From a bacterium (lineage in GTDB: Bacteria > Bacillota_I > Bacilli_A > RF39 > UBA660), in the NCBI GenBank assembly GCA_030524925.1, contig JAUNFS010000006.1, forward strand, positions 1 to 42,852: a stretch of 42,852 nucleotides of DNA, written 5' to 3'. Below the pieces are notes generated by a model. The model saw only the letters and a program-made list of their open reading frames with translations. It did not search any database and was not told the DNA's origin. The number at the start of each line of letters is the position of its first letter. The stretch's first letter is position 1. Of this stretch, positions 7,478 through 16,707 are shown in pieces. The position numbers were made by a program, and so were the translations under genes.

Positions 7478-9712
7478 GTGATAAAAAAATATAGGAAACG
7501 CATACTAATTCTGGCGTGTTTGCTACTGATAACCGTGCTTCTAGCCGGGGTATCTTATGCTGTGTTTAATAGTTATGCATCTCAAAATAGTACTAATACA
7601 TTAGCGGCAACTTGTATAGAACTAGAATTTAGTGGAGAAGATTCAGTTAATTTAATAAATGTATATCCAATAAGTGATAGTGAGGGATTAAAAACTACGC
7701 CATATAAATTTAAAATAAAAAACAAGTGTAAGAACTATTTAGAATATATGGTGATAGCTTCAGCAATAAATATTACTAATCCCTTAGATTCAAAATATGT
7801 AAAAGTAAATTTAAGTGGAGATAATGAAATGGAACCAGTGTCACTATCATCATTAAAATCTATCCAAACACCATCTTCATTATCAGGTTATAGTATTAAG
7901 GAAAATTATGTATTGAAAGATAATGATGGAATACTAAAAGATGAAGAGAGAAACTTTGAATTTAGAATGTGGTTAGATGGAGAAAATGAAGAGACTTGGA
8001 CAAGTGAACAGGTAGAAAGTAAAAACTATCAAGTAAAAATATCTGTAATTGGTACAGTAAAAATTGAACCAAAGAGTGATATATATATAGCAGCTTTAAT
8101 AGATGGAGAGGAAAGTCTTACATTTCCAACAACAGCCGATTATATGGCAAAAGTAAACTGTACTAGAGGCGGTAAAAAGGTAGATACAAATGCGAGTATA
8201 AAGTGGACAGGTGCAAGATGGGCACTAACTACAACTATTACTGATGGTAATACTAGGTGTAATGTTTCTTTTGTTGCGGAACCGGCTCCAGATGGTTGGT
8301 ATGCTGCTGAAGATGGGACACTACTTGCGGCAATAAAAAGCGATAATGAATTAGAGCCAACTATAACAACGCCAGGGACAGCGACAAGTTATAGCTTAGC
8401 AGATAAAATACCAGATTGGATATTTAATGTGGATGCATATTATACATATGGAGATACATATAAAGTGAATAGTGATGGGACGTATACTATTGAAAATCCA
8501 AAGAAGATAAAATATAGTGATGAATTAAGTATTTTAAAGGGAAAGTATATGGTTAGTTCACAAGATAATTATTCAGATGCTTTTTCTTCTAATGATGAAT
8601 TACTTGATACCACAAATAAGAAACAATTACTGTTGATTAGAGATACGGCTAGTGATGGTTTTACGTATAGTAAAATATCTGGTGGAATGAAAACTTTTCC
8701 TAAAGAAACTGAAGCAGTAATGGCTACTACGGCAGATGATTATGGGACTTCATATTACTTTAGAGGTGCTGTTGAAAATAATTATATAGAGTTTGCTAAT
8801 AAGTGCTGGAGAATAGTAAGAGTAACCGGTAATGGTTCAATAAAACTGGCACTATTTAATAATAATGCGAATAGTAGTACTAATCCATGTGCGGAAGTTA
8901 ATGATAGTAAAGAGGCTGCTACTGTGGGGTCAAGTATGTTTAATTATGCTCATGGTGATAATGCTTTTGTTGGATTTATGTATGGAAATGCTGGTTGTTC
9001 TAATGGAACCTCAATTAATAAAAATGAATGTACCAGTGCTGGAGGCACGTGGAACGCTTCAACGTCATATGCAAATGCGCAGGCCAATGTTAATAAAAGT
9101 ACAATATTAAAGTATTTAGAAGAGTGGTATAATAATAATTTAGCTAGTTATGATAGTTATATAGCAGATACTATATGGTGTAATGATAAGAGTACAGTAA
9201 AAGATACGTCATTTAATCCATGGGGATGGACGCTAGGAACGAATTATGGATATGGGTTTAATTCAAATTATTATAGTGCTAATAAAAGATTGCTGCAGAA
9301 TGATGAGTATGGGTTAATGCTTGCTGGTAATCCATCGCTAATTTGTCCAAATGATAATAATGGAGGAAAGTTATCTAAGTTTACAGTAAGCGATACCACT
9401 AATGGCAATGGAAATTTAGATAAAAAGATTGGATTACTTACTGCTGATGAAGTAGTGTTTGCGGGAGGTGGTGAGGTAAATTACAGCTTTTATTTAATAA
9501 AAAATACTTATACGTGGTGGTGGACTATGTCTCCTGGTGATCTAGGAAATGTTGGAACTAGTATGTGGGGAGTAAGTGGCGACCACAGTATTGTTGGTAT
9601 TTATCTTACTATACGAAGCAGAGCTGTAAGGCCATCAATATCACTAGTTTCTACAGTGCGAGTCACATCGGGAAATGGAACTAGAAATAATCCTTATAAA
9701 ATAACTGTATAA
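7478..9712 (+). CDS. Large SipW-dependent-like surface protein, paralogue of the protein at the window end
   Basis: A 744-residue exported protein. Residues 9-31 form a hydrophobic signal segment ending GVSYAVFNSYAS, then STNTLAATC, the pattern of SipW-dependent (TasA/camelysin-like) proteins. Beta-rich regions follow. The C-terminal half contains YYFRGAVENN, CWRIVRVTGNG, TIWCNDKS, LICPNDNNGGKLSKF and LLTADEVVFAGG. It ends in a compact domain WWWTMSPG...VRPSISL resembling C-type-lectin/DUF6273-like folds. Several blocks are near-identical to the protein starting at 40990. The GTG start has AGGTGG four nt upstream. Expression is probably switched by the G9 promoter. Role: probably a surface adhesin or matrix protein; the exact function is unknown. 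Confidence 0.85.
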   Translation: MIKKYRKRILILACLLLITVLLAGVSYAVFNSYASQNSTNTLAATCIELEFSGEDSVNLINVYPISDSEGLKTTPYKFKIKNKCKNYLEYMVIASAINITNPLDSKYVKVNLSGDNEMEPVSLSSLKSIQTPSSLSGYSIKENYVLKDNDGILKDEERNFEFRMWLDGENEETWTSEQVESKNYQVKISVIGTVKIEPKSDIYIAALIDGEESLTFPTTADYMAKVNCTRGGKKVDTNASIKWTGARWALTTTITDGNTRCNVSFVAEPAPDGWYAAEDGTLLAAIKSDNELEPTITTPGTATSYSLADKIPDWIFNVDAYYTYGDTYKVNSDGTYTIENPKKIKYSDELSILKGKYMVSSQDNYSDAFSSNDELLDTTNKKQLLLIRDTASDGFTYSKISGGMKTFPKETEAVMATTADDYGTSYYFRGAVENNYIEFANKCWRIVRVTGNGSIKLALFNNNANSSTNPCAEVNDSKEAATVGSSMFNYAHGDNAFVGFMYGNAGCSNGTSINKNECTSAGGTWNASTSYANAQANVNKSTILKYLEEWYNNNLASYDSYIADTIWCNDKSTVKDTSFNPWGWTLGTNYGYGFNSNYYSANKRLLQNDEYGLMLAGNPSLICPNDNNGGKLSKFTVSDTTNGNGNLDKKIGLLTADEVVFAGGGEVNYSFYLIKNTYTWWWTMSPGDLGNVGTSMWGVSGDHSIVGIYLTIRSRAVRPSISLVSTVRVTSGNGTRNNPYKITV

Positions 9713-9721
9713 TTTATGAGT

Positions 9722-9750
9722 AAAATGTAATAACTTTACATTTTTTCTTT
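9722..9750 (+). terminator. Intrinsic terminator after the surface protein gene
   Basis: AAAATGTAA (9722-9730) pairs with TTACATTTT (9736-9744), followed by a T-rich tract. Confidence 0.8.
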
Positions 9751-9784
9751 TTTTTGTTAAGATTTTTTTAGGAGTGATGCGGGG

Positions 9785-10552
9785 ATGGGAAGAAAATATT
9801 TTTTAGCGTATTATGCTGATAATGAGAATTATGTTGCAATAGATTTAAAGAAACTTCCTTATTTTAGTGGAAGGAATGCTGGTAATGCTTATGATATTAT
9901 TAGTTTTTATAATGAGTTTGATGATCAGCAAGATTTGTTTCTTTATTTAAGACAAAAGGGGTTAATTCCAAGAAATACGGAGGAAATATGTTTGTGTATG
10001 CAGCAAAAGAATCAAAATGGAAGTACGACTTTGAAAGCTTTGCCACATAGCGAAGAACCTTTAGTAAAATCTAGTTCTAAATTTTTTAGAAAAGATTATC
10101 TTATTGATTATTTAAGAAAAAATTTATTAGATAATAAATTTGTGGATGCTGTAAGAAGAGAGTTTGGTTTTTATCGTATTTATGAGTATGACGGAATTAG
10201 TTTAGAGTCTTGCTTAAATAATATTGTTTATTTTAATAATTTAAAAAAGGGGCATAATTTGGATAATGCTAGTGCAACAGAATTAGAACATAAAATTGAT
10301 ATGGTTGTAGTTGGTTTGACTAACGGGGTAAAAACATTTATTACTACGGCACTATTTTGTAATTATTATGCTGGGTTAGGAAAGCATGGACCAGTTAGTA
10401 AAGATGAAGTACGGGATGTAAGTTATGATAGTGAAGAGTTTTTGGAGTTAAATGATATAGTAAAGTATAATGTAGGTTTATCTGGTAAGGCGTTAGAAGA
10501 AGCTTTAGAAGATGAAGAACTTGCAAGTGAAAAGGTATCTAAGAAATTTTAG
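9785..10552 (+). CDS. Hypothetical protein, 255 residues, probably cytosolic
   Basis: I do not recognise this protein. It has no signal peptide or clear membrane segment. It starts MGRKYFLAYYADNENY and contains a mixed alpha/beta pattern, a GLTNGVKTFITTALFCNYYAGLG stretch near residues 178-200 that is the only moderately hydrophobic segment, and an acidic C-terminal tail (EEALEDEELASEKVSKK). The ATG at 9785 has GGAG about 12 nt upstream and GCGGGG directly before it. It stands between the phase-variable surface gene and xerD, and the XerD promoter begins 12 nt after its stop, so it is probably a separate transcription unit. Confidence 0.7.
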   Translation: MGRKYFLAYYADNENYVAIDLKKLPYFSGRNAGNAYDIISFYNEFDDQQDLFLYLRQKGLIPRNTEEICLCMQQKNQNGSTTLKALPHSEEPLVKSSSKFFRKDYLIDYLRKNLLDNKFVDAVRREFGFYRIYEYDGISLESCLNNIVYFNNLKKGHNLDNASATELEHKIDMVVVGLTNGVKTFITTALFCNYYAGLGKHGPVSKDEVRDVSYDSEEFLELNDIVKYNVGLSGKALEEALEDEELASEKVSKKF

Positions 10553-10563
10553 ATATTTTTTTA

Positions 10564-10593
10564 TTGAACAATTTTTTCTTTATATTGTATAAT
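10564..10593 (+). promoter_or_regulatory. Promoter of xerD
   Basis: TTGAAC (10564-10569) and TATAAT (10588-10593) are spaced by 18 nt. The promoter occupies the region that would encode an N-terminal extension of the recombinase, which supports the internal ATG at 10612 as the real start. Confidence 0.65.
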
Positions 10594-10611
10594 TTAAGTG
10601 GTAGTGATGAT

Positions 10612-11502
10612 ATGAAAGATAATATTAATAAATTTTTAGATTATATTGCTTATGAGAGAAAATATTCGGATAAAACTGTTAGAAGTTATGAAAATGATTT
10701 ATATAAGTTAGAAAATTTTTTAAACAAAAAGAAACTTAATTATTTACATTTAGAATATGAAAATGTTAGTGAGTTTTTGATGTTTTTGCAAAAGAGTGGG
10801 TATAAGAGTGGGTCAATAAATAGAATGATTAGTGCATCAAGGTCTTTTTATAATTATTTGATGCTTTCTGATATAGTAAATGATAATCCTTTTATGTTAG
10901 TTTCTAATTTAAAAAGAGAAAAGATGCTTCCTACATATTTTACTTATAATGATTTTGAGAAGATGTTAGATAGTGTTACTTTGGATGATGAATTAAGTGT
11001 AAGAAATAGATTAATTTTAGAACTACTACTAGCGACAGGAACAAGAGTTAGCGAACTTGCAAATATTAAGATTAGTGATATAGATTTTAAAAATAATGAA
11101 ATTAAGATTTTTGGTAAGGGTAGTAAAGAACGAGTGGTATTTTTTGGAAATCACGCTAGAGAAAAGATGTATTATTATTTAAAAGATGCTAGGCCAAAGC
11201 TTTTAAATGGGAAGTTTAGTGAGTTTTTATTTATAAATGATAAGGGAGGAAGACTTACTGATAGAGGGGTAAGATTTATTATTGATAATATAATGAAGAA
11301 ATGTCAGTTAAAAGTAAAGGTTACTCCACATGTTTTTCGTCATACTTTTGCGACGATGCTTTTAAATGAGGGATGTGACGTTAGAAGTGTCCAGGAGCTA
11401 CTTGGACATGAAAATTTAGGTACTACAAGTATATACACTCATTTGACTAATGAAACTATTAGAAAGACATATTTAAATGCACATCCTCATGGAAAACGCT
11501 AG
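10612..11502 (+). CDS. xerD: Tyrosine recombinase XerC/XerD type
   Basis: A site-specific tyrosine recombinase of 296 residues from the ATG at 10612, the standard XerC/D length. It has the N-terminal SAM-like DNA-binding domain (residues 1-85) and a catalytic domain. The catalytic residues are R145 (TGTRVSEL), K169/K172 (GKGSKER), H240 and R243 (HVFRHTFAT), H266 (LLGHENLG) and Y275. The family resolves chromosome dimers at dif with FtsK. Xer-type enzymes may also invert or integrate DNA, but this one looks like the housekeeping form, ending AHPHGKR as XerC/D proteins do. A longer reading from TTG 10564 overlaps its own promoter and is unlikely. Confidence 0.93.
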   Translation: MKDNINKFLDYIAYERKYSDKTVRSYENDLYKLENFLNKKKLNYLHLEYENVSEFLMFLQKSGYKSGSINRMISASRSFYNYLMLSDIVNDNPFMLVSNLKREKMLPTYFTYNDFEKMLDSVTLDDELSVRNRLILELLLATGTRVSELANIKISDIDFKNNEIKIFGKGSKERVVFFGNHAREKMYYYLKDARPKLLNGKFSEFLFINDKGGRLTDRGVRFIIDNIMKKCQLKVKVTPHVFRHTFATMLLNEGCDVRSVQELLGHENLGTTSIYTHLTNETIRKTYLNAHPHGKR

Positions 11503-11553
11503 ATTTTTTGATTGCTAATTGTTATAATTAAGTAGTAGGCTATGGTGGTTAAT

Positions 11554-12225
11554 ATGGAAGAAAATAACGAGAAAATTTTAAAAAAAGTTTTTCTGATTGG
11601 AGTTATAGTAATACTTTTAATTATTTTGCTATATTTAATTGATAATACACTTTCTGTTAATAGATATAGTTATGAACTGCCAAAGACTACAAGTGCTGTA
11701 CAGGATAAAAGTATAAGAATTATAGATGATAATTTGAAAAAAGAGTATAATGCTAAGCTTAATGATAATTTGTTTTTAACAGCGTTATATAATGCACTAG
11801 GCAGTAATTTATCAGTTAGTGATGTTAATTTATTGCAGTCTGAAGCAAGTAAGTTTATTTTTGTTTATACTAAAGAAATGTATGATACTCCTACGGAGAC
11901 GATGGATTCAGCAGCAATAAACTTAGCTATTGGTAATATTTTTGGGGTATCAATTGATTATGAAAGTATTAAGGATTACAAAATAGATGATAATTATAAA
12001 TATGAAATTAATTTTGCTAATCCTAGATATTGTTTGAAGGCATCAAAGTTAAAGGAAGAAAATGATAAGTTGGATGTCTATTTAGATTTAATTGATTATA
12101 ACTCTTTGAGCTGTGGTAGTGATGAGCTTTCTTATAGTGATGATATAGTTGCTATGAAAGCGGTACTTTCAGTAGATAAGAGTAATAATATATATTTTAT
12201 AAATTCATTTATGAGAATCGACTAG
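11554..12225 (+). CDS. Hypothetical protein with one N-terminal membrane helix
   Basis: About 223 residues. A single hydrophobic helix (KVFLIGVIVILLIILLYLI, about residues 9-28) follows a short charged N-terminus. The rest is an extracytoplasmic domain with two Cys residues (YCLK and LSCGSD) that could form a disulfide. I do not recognise the family. I chose ATG 11554, where GGTGG lies five nt upstream, rather than ATG 11542. It lies 17 nt before ppdK and could be co-transcribed with it, but nothing in the sequence links the functions. Confidence 0.7.
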   Translation: MEENNEKILKKVFLIGVIVILLIILLYLIDNTLSVNRYSYELPKTTSAVQDKSIRIIDDNLKKEYNAKLNDNLFLTALYNALGSNLSVSDVNLLQSEASKFIFVYTKEMYDTPTETMDSAAINLAIGNIFGVSIDYESIKDYKIDDNYKYEINFANPRYCLKASKLKEENDKLDVYLDLIDYNSLSCGSDELSYSDDIVAMKAVLSVDKSNNIYFINSFMRID

Positions 12226-12241
12226 AAAGGAAGGAAATTTT

Positions 12242-14863
12242 ATGAAATATGTTTATTTGTTTTCTGAAGGAAACAAGGATATGAAGAATCTTTTAGGGGG
12301 TAAGGGTGCTAATTTAGCAGAGATGACTAAGTTAGGGTTACCGGTTCCACAAGGTTTTACTATAACAACTGAAGCTTGTACTAAGTATTATGACGATGGC
12401 CAAAAGATTAGTGATGATATTCAAAAAGAGATTTTTGAGAATATTGCTAAAATGGAAGAGATTACCGGTAAGAAGTTTGGTGATTTAGAAAATCCACTAT
12501 TAGTTTCTGTTAGAAGTGGTGCTAGGGCATCTATGCCAGGAATGATGGATACAATACTTAATCTTGGTTTAAATGAAGATGTAGTTGATGTTCTTGCTAA
12601 GAAGAGTAATAATCCAAGATGGGCTTGGGATTGTTATCGTAGATTTATTCAAATGTATTCTGATGTTGTAATGGAAGTTGGAAAGAAATATTTTGAAACT
12701 CTTATTGATAAAATGAAAGAGAAAAAGGGTATTACTTTAGATACTGAACTTACTGCTGATGATTTAAAAGAACTTACAGTAGAGTTTAAAAATGAATATA
12801 AAAATAAAGTAGGTAGTGATTTTCCTACTGATCCTAAAGAACAATTAATGGGAGCAATTAAGGCTGTATTTAGATCTTGGGATAATCCTAGAGCTAATGT
12901 TTATCGTAGAGATAATGATATTCCTTATTCTTGGGGAACAGCTGTAAATGTTCAAATGATGGCTTTTGGTAATATGGGAGAAACTTCTGGTACTGGGGTA
13001 GCATTTACTAGAGATCCAGCAACGGGTGAAAAACATTTAATGGGTGAATTTTTAATGAATGCTCAAGGAGAAGATGTTGTAGCTGGGGTTAGAACTCCGC
13101 AACCGATTGATCATTTAAAAGAGGTTATGCCTGAGGTTTATGAAGAGTTTACAAAGATTTGTAAGACTTTAGAAGAGCATTATCATGATATGCAAGATAT
13201 GGAATTTACTATTGAGGATAAACATTTATATATGCTTCAAACTCGTAATGGTAAAAGAACTGCTAAGGCTGCTTTAAAAATTGCCTGTGATTTAGTTGAT
13301 GAAGGAATGATTACTGATAAAGAAGCAGTAATGATGATTGATCCTCGTAATTTAGATACACTTTTACATCCTGCGTTTGATGCTAGTTTATTAAAGGATG
13401 CTAAGTTAGTTGGTAAAGGACTTGCGGCTTCACCTGGTGCTGCTGCTGGACAAATTGTATTTACTGCTGATGATGCTAAACGTGCAAAAGAGAGTGGTAA
13501 AAAGGTTGTTCTTGTTAGATTAGAAACTTCTCCTGAAGACATTGAAGGAATGAAAGCTAGTGAAGGAATACTAACTGTTCGTGGTGGTATGACTAGTCAT
13601 GCTGCTGTTGTAGCGCGCGGAATGGGAACTTGTTGTGTTTCTGGGTGTCAAGAAATTGTTATGGATGAAGAAAATAAAGTATTTACTTTAGGTGGAGTAA
13701 CTTTTAAAGAATTTGATGAGATTTCTATTGATGGAAGCACTGGTAATATTTATGCAGGATTAATACCTAAAGTTGATGCAACTATAACAGGTGAATTTGA
13801 AAGAATTATGGCTTGGGCTGATAAATATAGAAAGTTAAAGGTAAGAACTAACGCTGATACTCCTAGAGATGCTAAGAAAGCTAGAGAACTTGGTGCTGAG
13901 GGTATTGGATTATGTCGTACTGAGCATATGTTCTTTGATAAAGAAAGAATTGCGGCTATTAGAGAGATGATTTGTTCTGATACTGTTGATGAAAGAGAAA
14001 ACGCACTTGCTAAGTTAGAGCCAATGCAACAAAAAGATTTTGAAGCACTTTATGAAGCTATGGAAGATTATAGTGTTACGATTAGATATTTAGATCCTCC
14101 TCTTCATGAGTTTGTTCCTACTGAGGAAGCGGATATTGAACTTCTTGCTAAGACTCAAGGAAAGAGTGTTCAAGAGATTAAAGCAATTATTGCTTCATTA
14201 CATGAATTTAACCCAATGATGGGACACCGTGGATGCAGACTTGCAGTTACATTCCCTGAGATTGCTAAAATGCAAACTAGAGCAGTAATTAAAGCGGCTA
14301 TTGAGGTTTCTAGAAGAAAGAATATTAAGATAGAACCAGAGATTATGATTCCATTAGTTGGTGAAGCTAAAGAGCTTAAGTATGTTAAAGATATTGTTTG
14401 TAGTGTTGCTGATGAAATTCTTAAGAAAGAAAACTTTGAAATGAAGTATCATGTTGGTACCATGATTGAAATTCCTAGAGCGGCACTTACTGCTGATGAG
14501 ATTGCTAAGGAAGCTGACTTCTTCTCATTTGGTACAAACGATTTAACACAAATGACATTTGGCTTTTCAAGAGATGATGCTGGTAAGTTCTTATCTTCAT
14601 ACTATGATAAAAAAATTTATGAAAATGATCCTTTTGCAAAACTTGATCAAAAGGGTGTAGGCAAACTTGTTAAAATGGCAGTTAGTTTAGGAAGAGAAGC
14701 AAATCCTAATATTCATTTAGGTATTTGTGGTGAACATGGTGGAGATCCTTCTTCAGTTGAGTTCTGCCATAATGTAGGACTTGATTATGTTTCTTGCTCG
14801 CCGTATAGGGTTCCAATTGCAAGGCTCTCTGCTGCGCAAGCTGCAATTAAATCAGAAGAATAG
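12242..14863 (+). CDS. ppdK: Pyruvate, phosphate dikinase
   Basis: Catalyses the reversible conversion of pyruvate, ATP and phosphate to phosphoenolpyruvate, AMP and diphosphate; in anaerobes it is often used for glycolytic ATP gain. The 873-residue length is typical. The N-terminal ATP-grasp part has LLGGKGANLAEM and SVRSGARASMPGMMDT. The phosphorylated His is H453 in GGMTSHAAV. The C-terminal PEP/pyruvate barrel has GLCRTEHMFF and MGHRGCRLAVT, and ends near GICGEHGGDPSS with the catalytic Cys region. Its site AAGGAAGG is close to the ATG. Codon choice is more uniform than in neighbours (many GCT, GGT, AGA), consistent with high expression. A good terminator follows. Confidence 0.98.
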   Translation: MKYVYLFSEGNKDMKNLLGGKGANLAEMTKLGLPVPQGFTITTEACTKYYDDGQKISDDIQKEIFENIAKMEEITGKKFGDLENPLLVSVRSGARASMPGMMDTILNLGLNEDVVDVLAKKSNNPRWAWDCYRRFIQMYSDVVMEVGKKYFETLIDKMKEKKGITLDTELTADDLKELTVEFKNEYKNKVGSDFPTDPKEQLMGAIKAVFRSWDNPRANVYRRDNDIPYSWGTAVNVQMMAFGNMGETSGTGVAFTRDPATGEKHLMGEFLMNAQGEDVVAGVRTPQPIDHLKEVMPEVYEEFTKICKTLEEHYHDMQDMEFTIEDKHLYMLQTRNGKRTAKAALKIACDLVDEGMITDKEAVMMIDPRNLDTLLHPAFDASLLKDAKLVGKGLAASPGAAAGQIVFTADDAKRAKESGKKVVLVRLETSPEDIEGMKASEGILTVRGGMTSHAAVVARGMGTCCVSGCQEIVMDEENKVFTLGGVTFKEFDEISIDGSTGNIYAGLIPKVDATITGEFERIMAWADKYRKLKVRTNADTPRDAKKARELGAEGIGLCRTEHMFFDKERIAAIREMICSDTVDERENALAKLEPMQQKDFEALYEAMEDYSVTIRYLDPPLHEFVPTEEADIELLAKTQGKSVQEIKAIIASLHEFNPMMGHRGCRLAVTFPEIAKMQTRAVIKAAIEVSRRKNIKIEPEIMIPLVGEAKELKYVKDIVCSVADEILKKENFEMKYHVGTMIEIPRAALTADEIAKEADFFSFGTNDLTQMTFGFSRDDAGKFLSSYYDKKIYENDPFAKLDQKGVGKLVKMAVSLGREANPNIHLGICGEHGGDPSSVEFCHNVGLDYVSCSPYRVPIARLSAAQAAIKSEE

Positions 14864-14880
14864 TTAAAATATATTATATA

Positions 14881-14908
14881 AGGCTGACGCAAATGCGTTG
14901 GCTTTTTT
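14881..14908 (+). terminator. Intrinsic terminator of ppdK
   Basis: GCTGACGC (14883-14890) pairs with GCGTTGGC (14895-14902) with two G-U pairs and an AAAT loop. A run of six Ts follows. Confidence 0.9.
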
Positions 14909-14982
14909 CTAACAATTTTGGTTATTGCAAATTATATTTTTAGCAAAATTTAAGGTCAAATTTGATAATACTTTGTATCGTA

Positions 14983-15011
14983 TGGAAATATGCTTTTTTT
15001 TATAGTATAAT
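14983..15011 (+). promoter_or_regulatory. Probable promoter of the DUF4230 pair
   Basis: TGGAAA (14983-14988) and TATAAT (15006-15011) are spaced by 17 nt. The rest of the 225-nt gap between ppdK and the next gene shows only the terminator and AT-rich sequence. Confidence 0.5.
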
Positions 15012-15088
15012 TTTATTGTATACTTGGAGAGTTAAACAATTCGCGAAAAAAACATATTCTACTACGAATATAAAAAGGAGAAAGAAGT

Positions 15089-15763
15089 ATGAAAAAAATA
15101 GATAGTGAAATACCAAAAAAAGGGGAATTAAATAATTTAAAAGATGAAAAGATTGCCCAAAGAAAAGATGAACAAAAAAATTCAAGTATATTGTCAAAAA
15201 TTATTGCGATGTCTGCTATAATTTTAGTAGCAGGAGTAGTGATTCTATTAGTAAATGGTAGTAAAGATGGAAATATAAAAAGTAATGCCAAAATTTCTTT
15301 GGATAAAATTGTTGAAAAAAGTGATTTAGAGACTGCAAATATTACATATAATGTAATTGCAAAGAAATGCAAGAATGAAGAGGAATGTGATTTAAAATCA
15401 AATAATATAGCTGATTTTAAATATGTGGTATCATGTAAAGGAACAATTACTGCGGGAATTGATTTTAGTAAAATTAAGATAGAACAAATTGATAAAGAAA
15501 AAAAGTTAATTATTACTATGCCTGAAGCAACATTAAAAGGTGAACCTACAATTGGTTCAACAAAATTTCTAAATGGAACAGATATATCCGCAAATGAGTT
15601 ACCTGAAGCTAGAAAATTATGCCAAGAAACAGTTAAAGAAAAAAGTGAAAAAGATAATAAATTGTTGCCAGCTGCGAAAGAACAAGCGAGAGTTGTTTTA
15701 GAAGAATTTTATACTCAATGGATTAAAGCGTACGATTCTGATTATAAGGTAGAGGTTAGGTAA
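15089..15763 (+). CDS. DUF4230-like membrane-anchored protein
   Basis: 224 residues with a Lys-rich cytoplasmic start, one membrane helix (IIAMSAIILVAGVVILLV, about 33-51) and an outer domain of the DUF4230 type. The conserved pattern is a central GIDFSKIKIEQID strand pair, an MPEATLKGEPTI turn and a long C-terminal helix with LLPAAKEQARVVLEEFY. The function of the family is unknown. A strong site (AAGGAG) lies upstream of the ATG. The next gene starts 16 nt later and encodes a related domain, so the two form an operon of diverged duplicates. A Cys pair (KKCKNEEECD) may be disulfide-bonded. Confidence 0.8.
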   Translation: MKKIDSEIPKKGELNNLKDEKIAQRKDEQKNSSILSKIIAMSAIILVAGVVILLVNGSKDGNIKSNAKISLDKIVEKSDLETANITYNVIAKKCKNEEECDLKSNNIADFKYVVSCKGTITAGIDFSKIKIEQIDKEKKLIITMPEATLKGEPTIGSTKFLNGTDISANELPEARKLCQETVKEKSEKDNKLLPAAKEQARVVLEEFYTQWIKAYDSDYKVEVR

Positions 15764-15779
15764 GGTAGGTGGTAATAGC

Positions 15780-16376
15780 ATGAAAAAAATAGTGTTTAAT
15801 GTTGGAATAATTTTAGCAATATTTGTACTTACTGGTTGTAGTAAAAATGGAGATTACGAATCATTATCAGAAAATGTTAAAAGATTAGAACTAACAGGGA
15901 ATTTAGTTACATATGAAGCCTATTATCATAATGTGCTTGAGTTTGAAAAAGAAGCAGGTAAAGGAATAACGCACGTTTTTGAAAAAGATAGAAAATTATT
16001 TGCAGAATATACTGGAACAATAAAGTTAGGAATTGATTTAAATAAAGTAAAAATTGAAATTAATGGTAAAGAAATAAATGTAAAAATACCTGCAGCAAAA
16101 ATAATTGGACAACCTAATGTGGATAAAGATGATTTTAAAAAAGAAAAATTTATTGAGTCTGAAGAAGGTTTTATTAATAAAAATCGAATAAATGGCGATG
16201 ATATATCAAAAGCTTTTGATGATGCTCAAGCTGCAATGAAAAAATATGCTGAAGATGATGAAGAGTTGCTTGCGATTGCGCAAAAGAGAGCTAAAATTAT
16301 TATTGAAGAAAACATAAATCAATTTAGTGGTATGAAACCCTCTGATTATACTATTAATTGGGAATATGAATCATAA
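15780..16376 (+). CDS. DUF4230-like lipoprotein
   Basis: 198 residues. A lipoprotein signal peptide ends in the lipobox LTGC with the lipidated Cys at position 20, so the protein is predicted to be tethered to the outer face of the membrane. The rest matches its upstream neighbour: GIDLNKVKIEING, VKIPAAKIIGQPNV and the helix DEELLAIAQKRAKIIIEE. This indicates gene duplication, one copy anchored by a helix and the other by lipid. It is the last intact gene before a stretch of decayed accessory DNA. Confidence 0.85.
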   Translation: MKKIVFNVGIILAIFVLTGCSKNGDYESLSENVKRLELTGNLVTYEAYYHNVLEFEKEAGKGITHVFEKDRKLFAEYTGTIKLGIDLNKVKIEINGKEINVKIPAAKIIGQPNVDKDDFKKEKFIESEEGFINKNRINGDDISKAFDDAQAAMKKYAEDDEELLAIAQKRAKIIIEENINQFSGMKPSDYTINWEYES

Positions 16377-16482
16377 CGTTGAAGTTTTCTTTTGCTTTTT
16401 GATAGATTTTGATATATATGAAAAGATTATCAGAATAGTATAGTATAAATTATAATTGAATATACTAATAATGGTATACTAA

Positions 16483-16511
16483 TTGACATTTTTATAAAAA
16501 TATAGTATATT
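16483..16511 (+). promoter_or_regulatory. Promoter of the type III antitoxin RNA
   Basis: A perfect TTGACA (16483-16488), 17 nt, then TATATT (16506-16511). The start would be near 16518, directly before the 5' hairpin and the two pseudoknot repeats. Confidence 0.75.
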
Positions 16512-16534
16512 TATTTTGCACTGAAAAGTGTGAA

Positions 16535-16632
16535 AATGTTTTTCGCTTCTGGATGGTGCGAATAATAAATGATTCCAGGCGACAATGTTTTTCGCTTCCA
16601 GGTGGCGCGACTAATAAATGATCCTGGTTGAA
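16535..16632 (+). repeat. Two tandem 49-nt repeats
   Basis: Both copies share AATGTTTTTCGCTT at their start and AATAAATGAT late in the unit. The differing bases are concentrated in paired positions. Confidence 0.9.
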
Positions 16633-16642
16633 AATATAAAAT

Positions 16643-16675
16643 AACTTCATCAAACGGTGGAGTTTTCTTTTCTTT
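16643..16675 (+). terminator. Terminator between antitoxin RNA and toxin remnant
   Basis: AACTTCATC (16643-16651) pairs with GGTGGAGTT (16656-16664) through an AAAC loop, followed by T-rich sequence. Type III loci place an attenuating terminator exactly here. Confidence 0.8.
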
Positions 16676-16707
16676 TATTTTATGCATAGATTATGCATTG
16701 AGATGAT

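Larger units (their letters stand above)
16518..16675 (+). ncRNA. Antitoxin-like RNA of a type III toxin-antitoxin relic: two 49-nt pseudoknot repeats
   Basis: Two tandem units with a period of 49 nt (16535-16583, 16584-16632) each fold as an H-type pseudoknot. Unit 1: TTCGC (16542-16546) with GCGAA (16558-16562), and CTGGA (16549-16553) with TCCAG (16574-16578). Unit 2: TCGC (16592-16595) with GCGA (16607-16610), and CCAGG (16598-16602) with CCTGG (16623-16627). In the second helix three of five pairs differ between units yet still pair, so the structure rather than the sequence was conserved. A 5' hairpin CACT/AGTG precedes them and a terminator follows. Promoter, tandem pseudoknots, terminator, then a gene fragment is the layout of type III systems (ToxIN, CptIN, TenpIN). 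Confidence 0.75.

Noticed and set aside
8865-9110. Plus-strand frame of 81 codons inside the surface protein gene
   Set aside because: Out-of-frame overlap with a strongly supported coding sequence and no ribosome binding site.
13237-13542. Minus-strand frame of 101 codons opposite ppdK, and another at 12845-13036
   Set aside because: They are shadows of a highly conserved plus-strand gene, have no ribosome site and encode low-complexity Ser/Ala/Ile-rich products.
16376-16405. Second decayed toxin-antitoxin copy, suggested by similarity of GTTGAAGTTTTCTTTT to the terminator at 16656-16672
   Set aside because: Only about 16 nt are alike, with no repeat or promoter in front, so it may be just a T-rich coincidence or the end of a small duplication.
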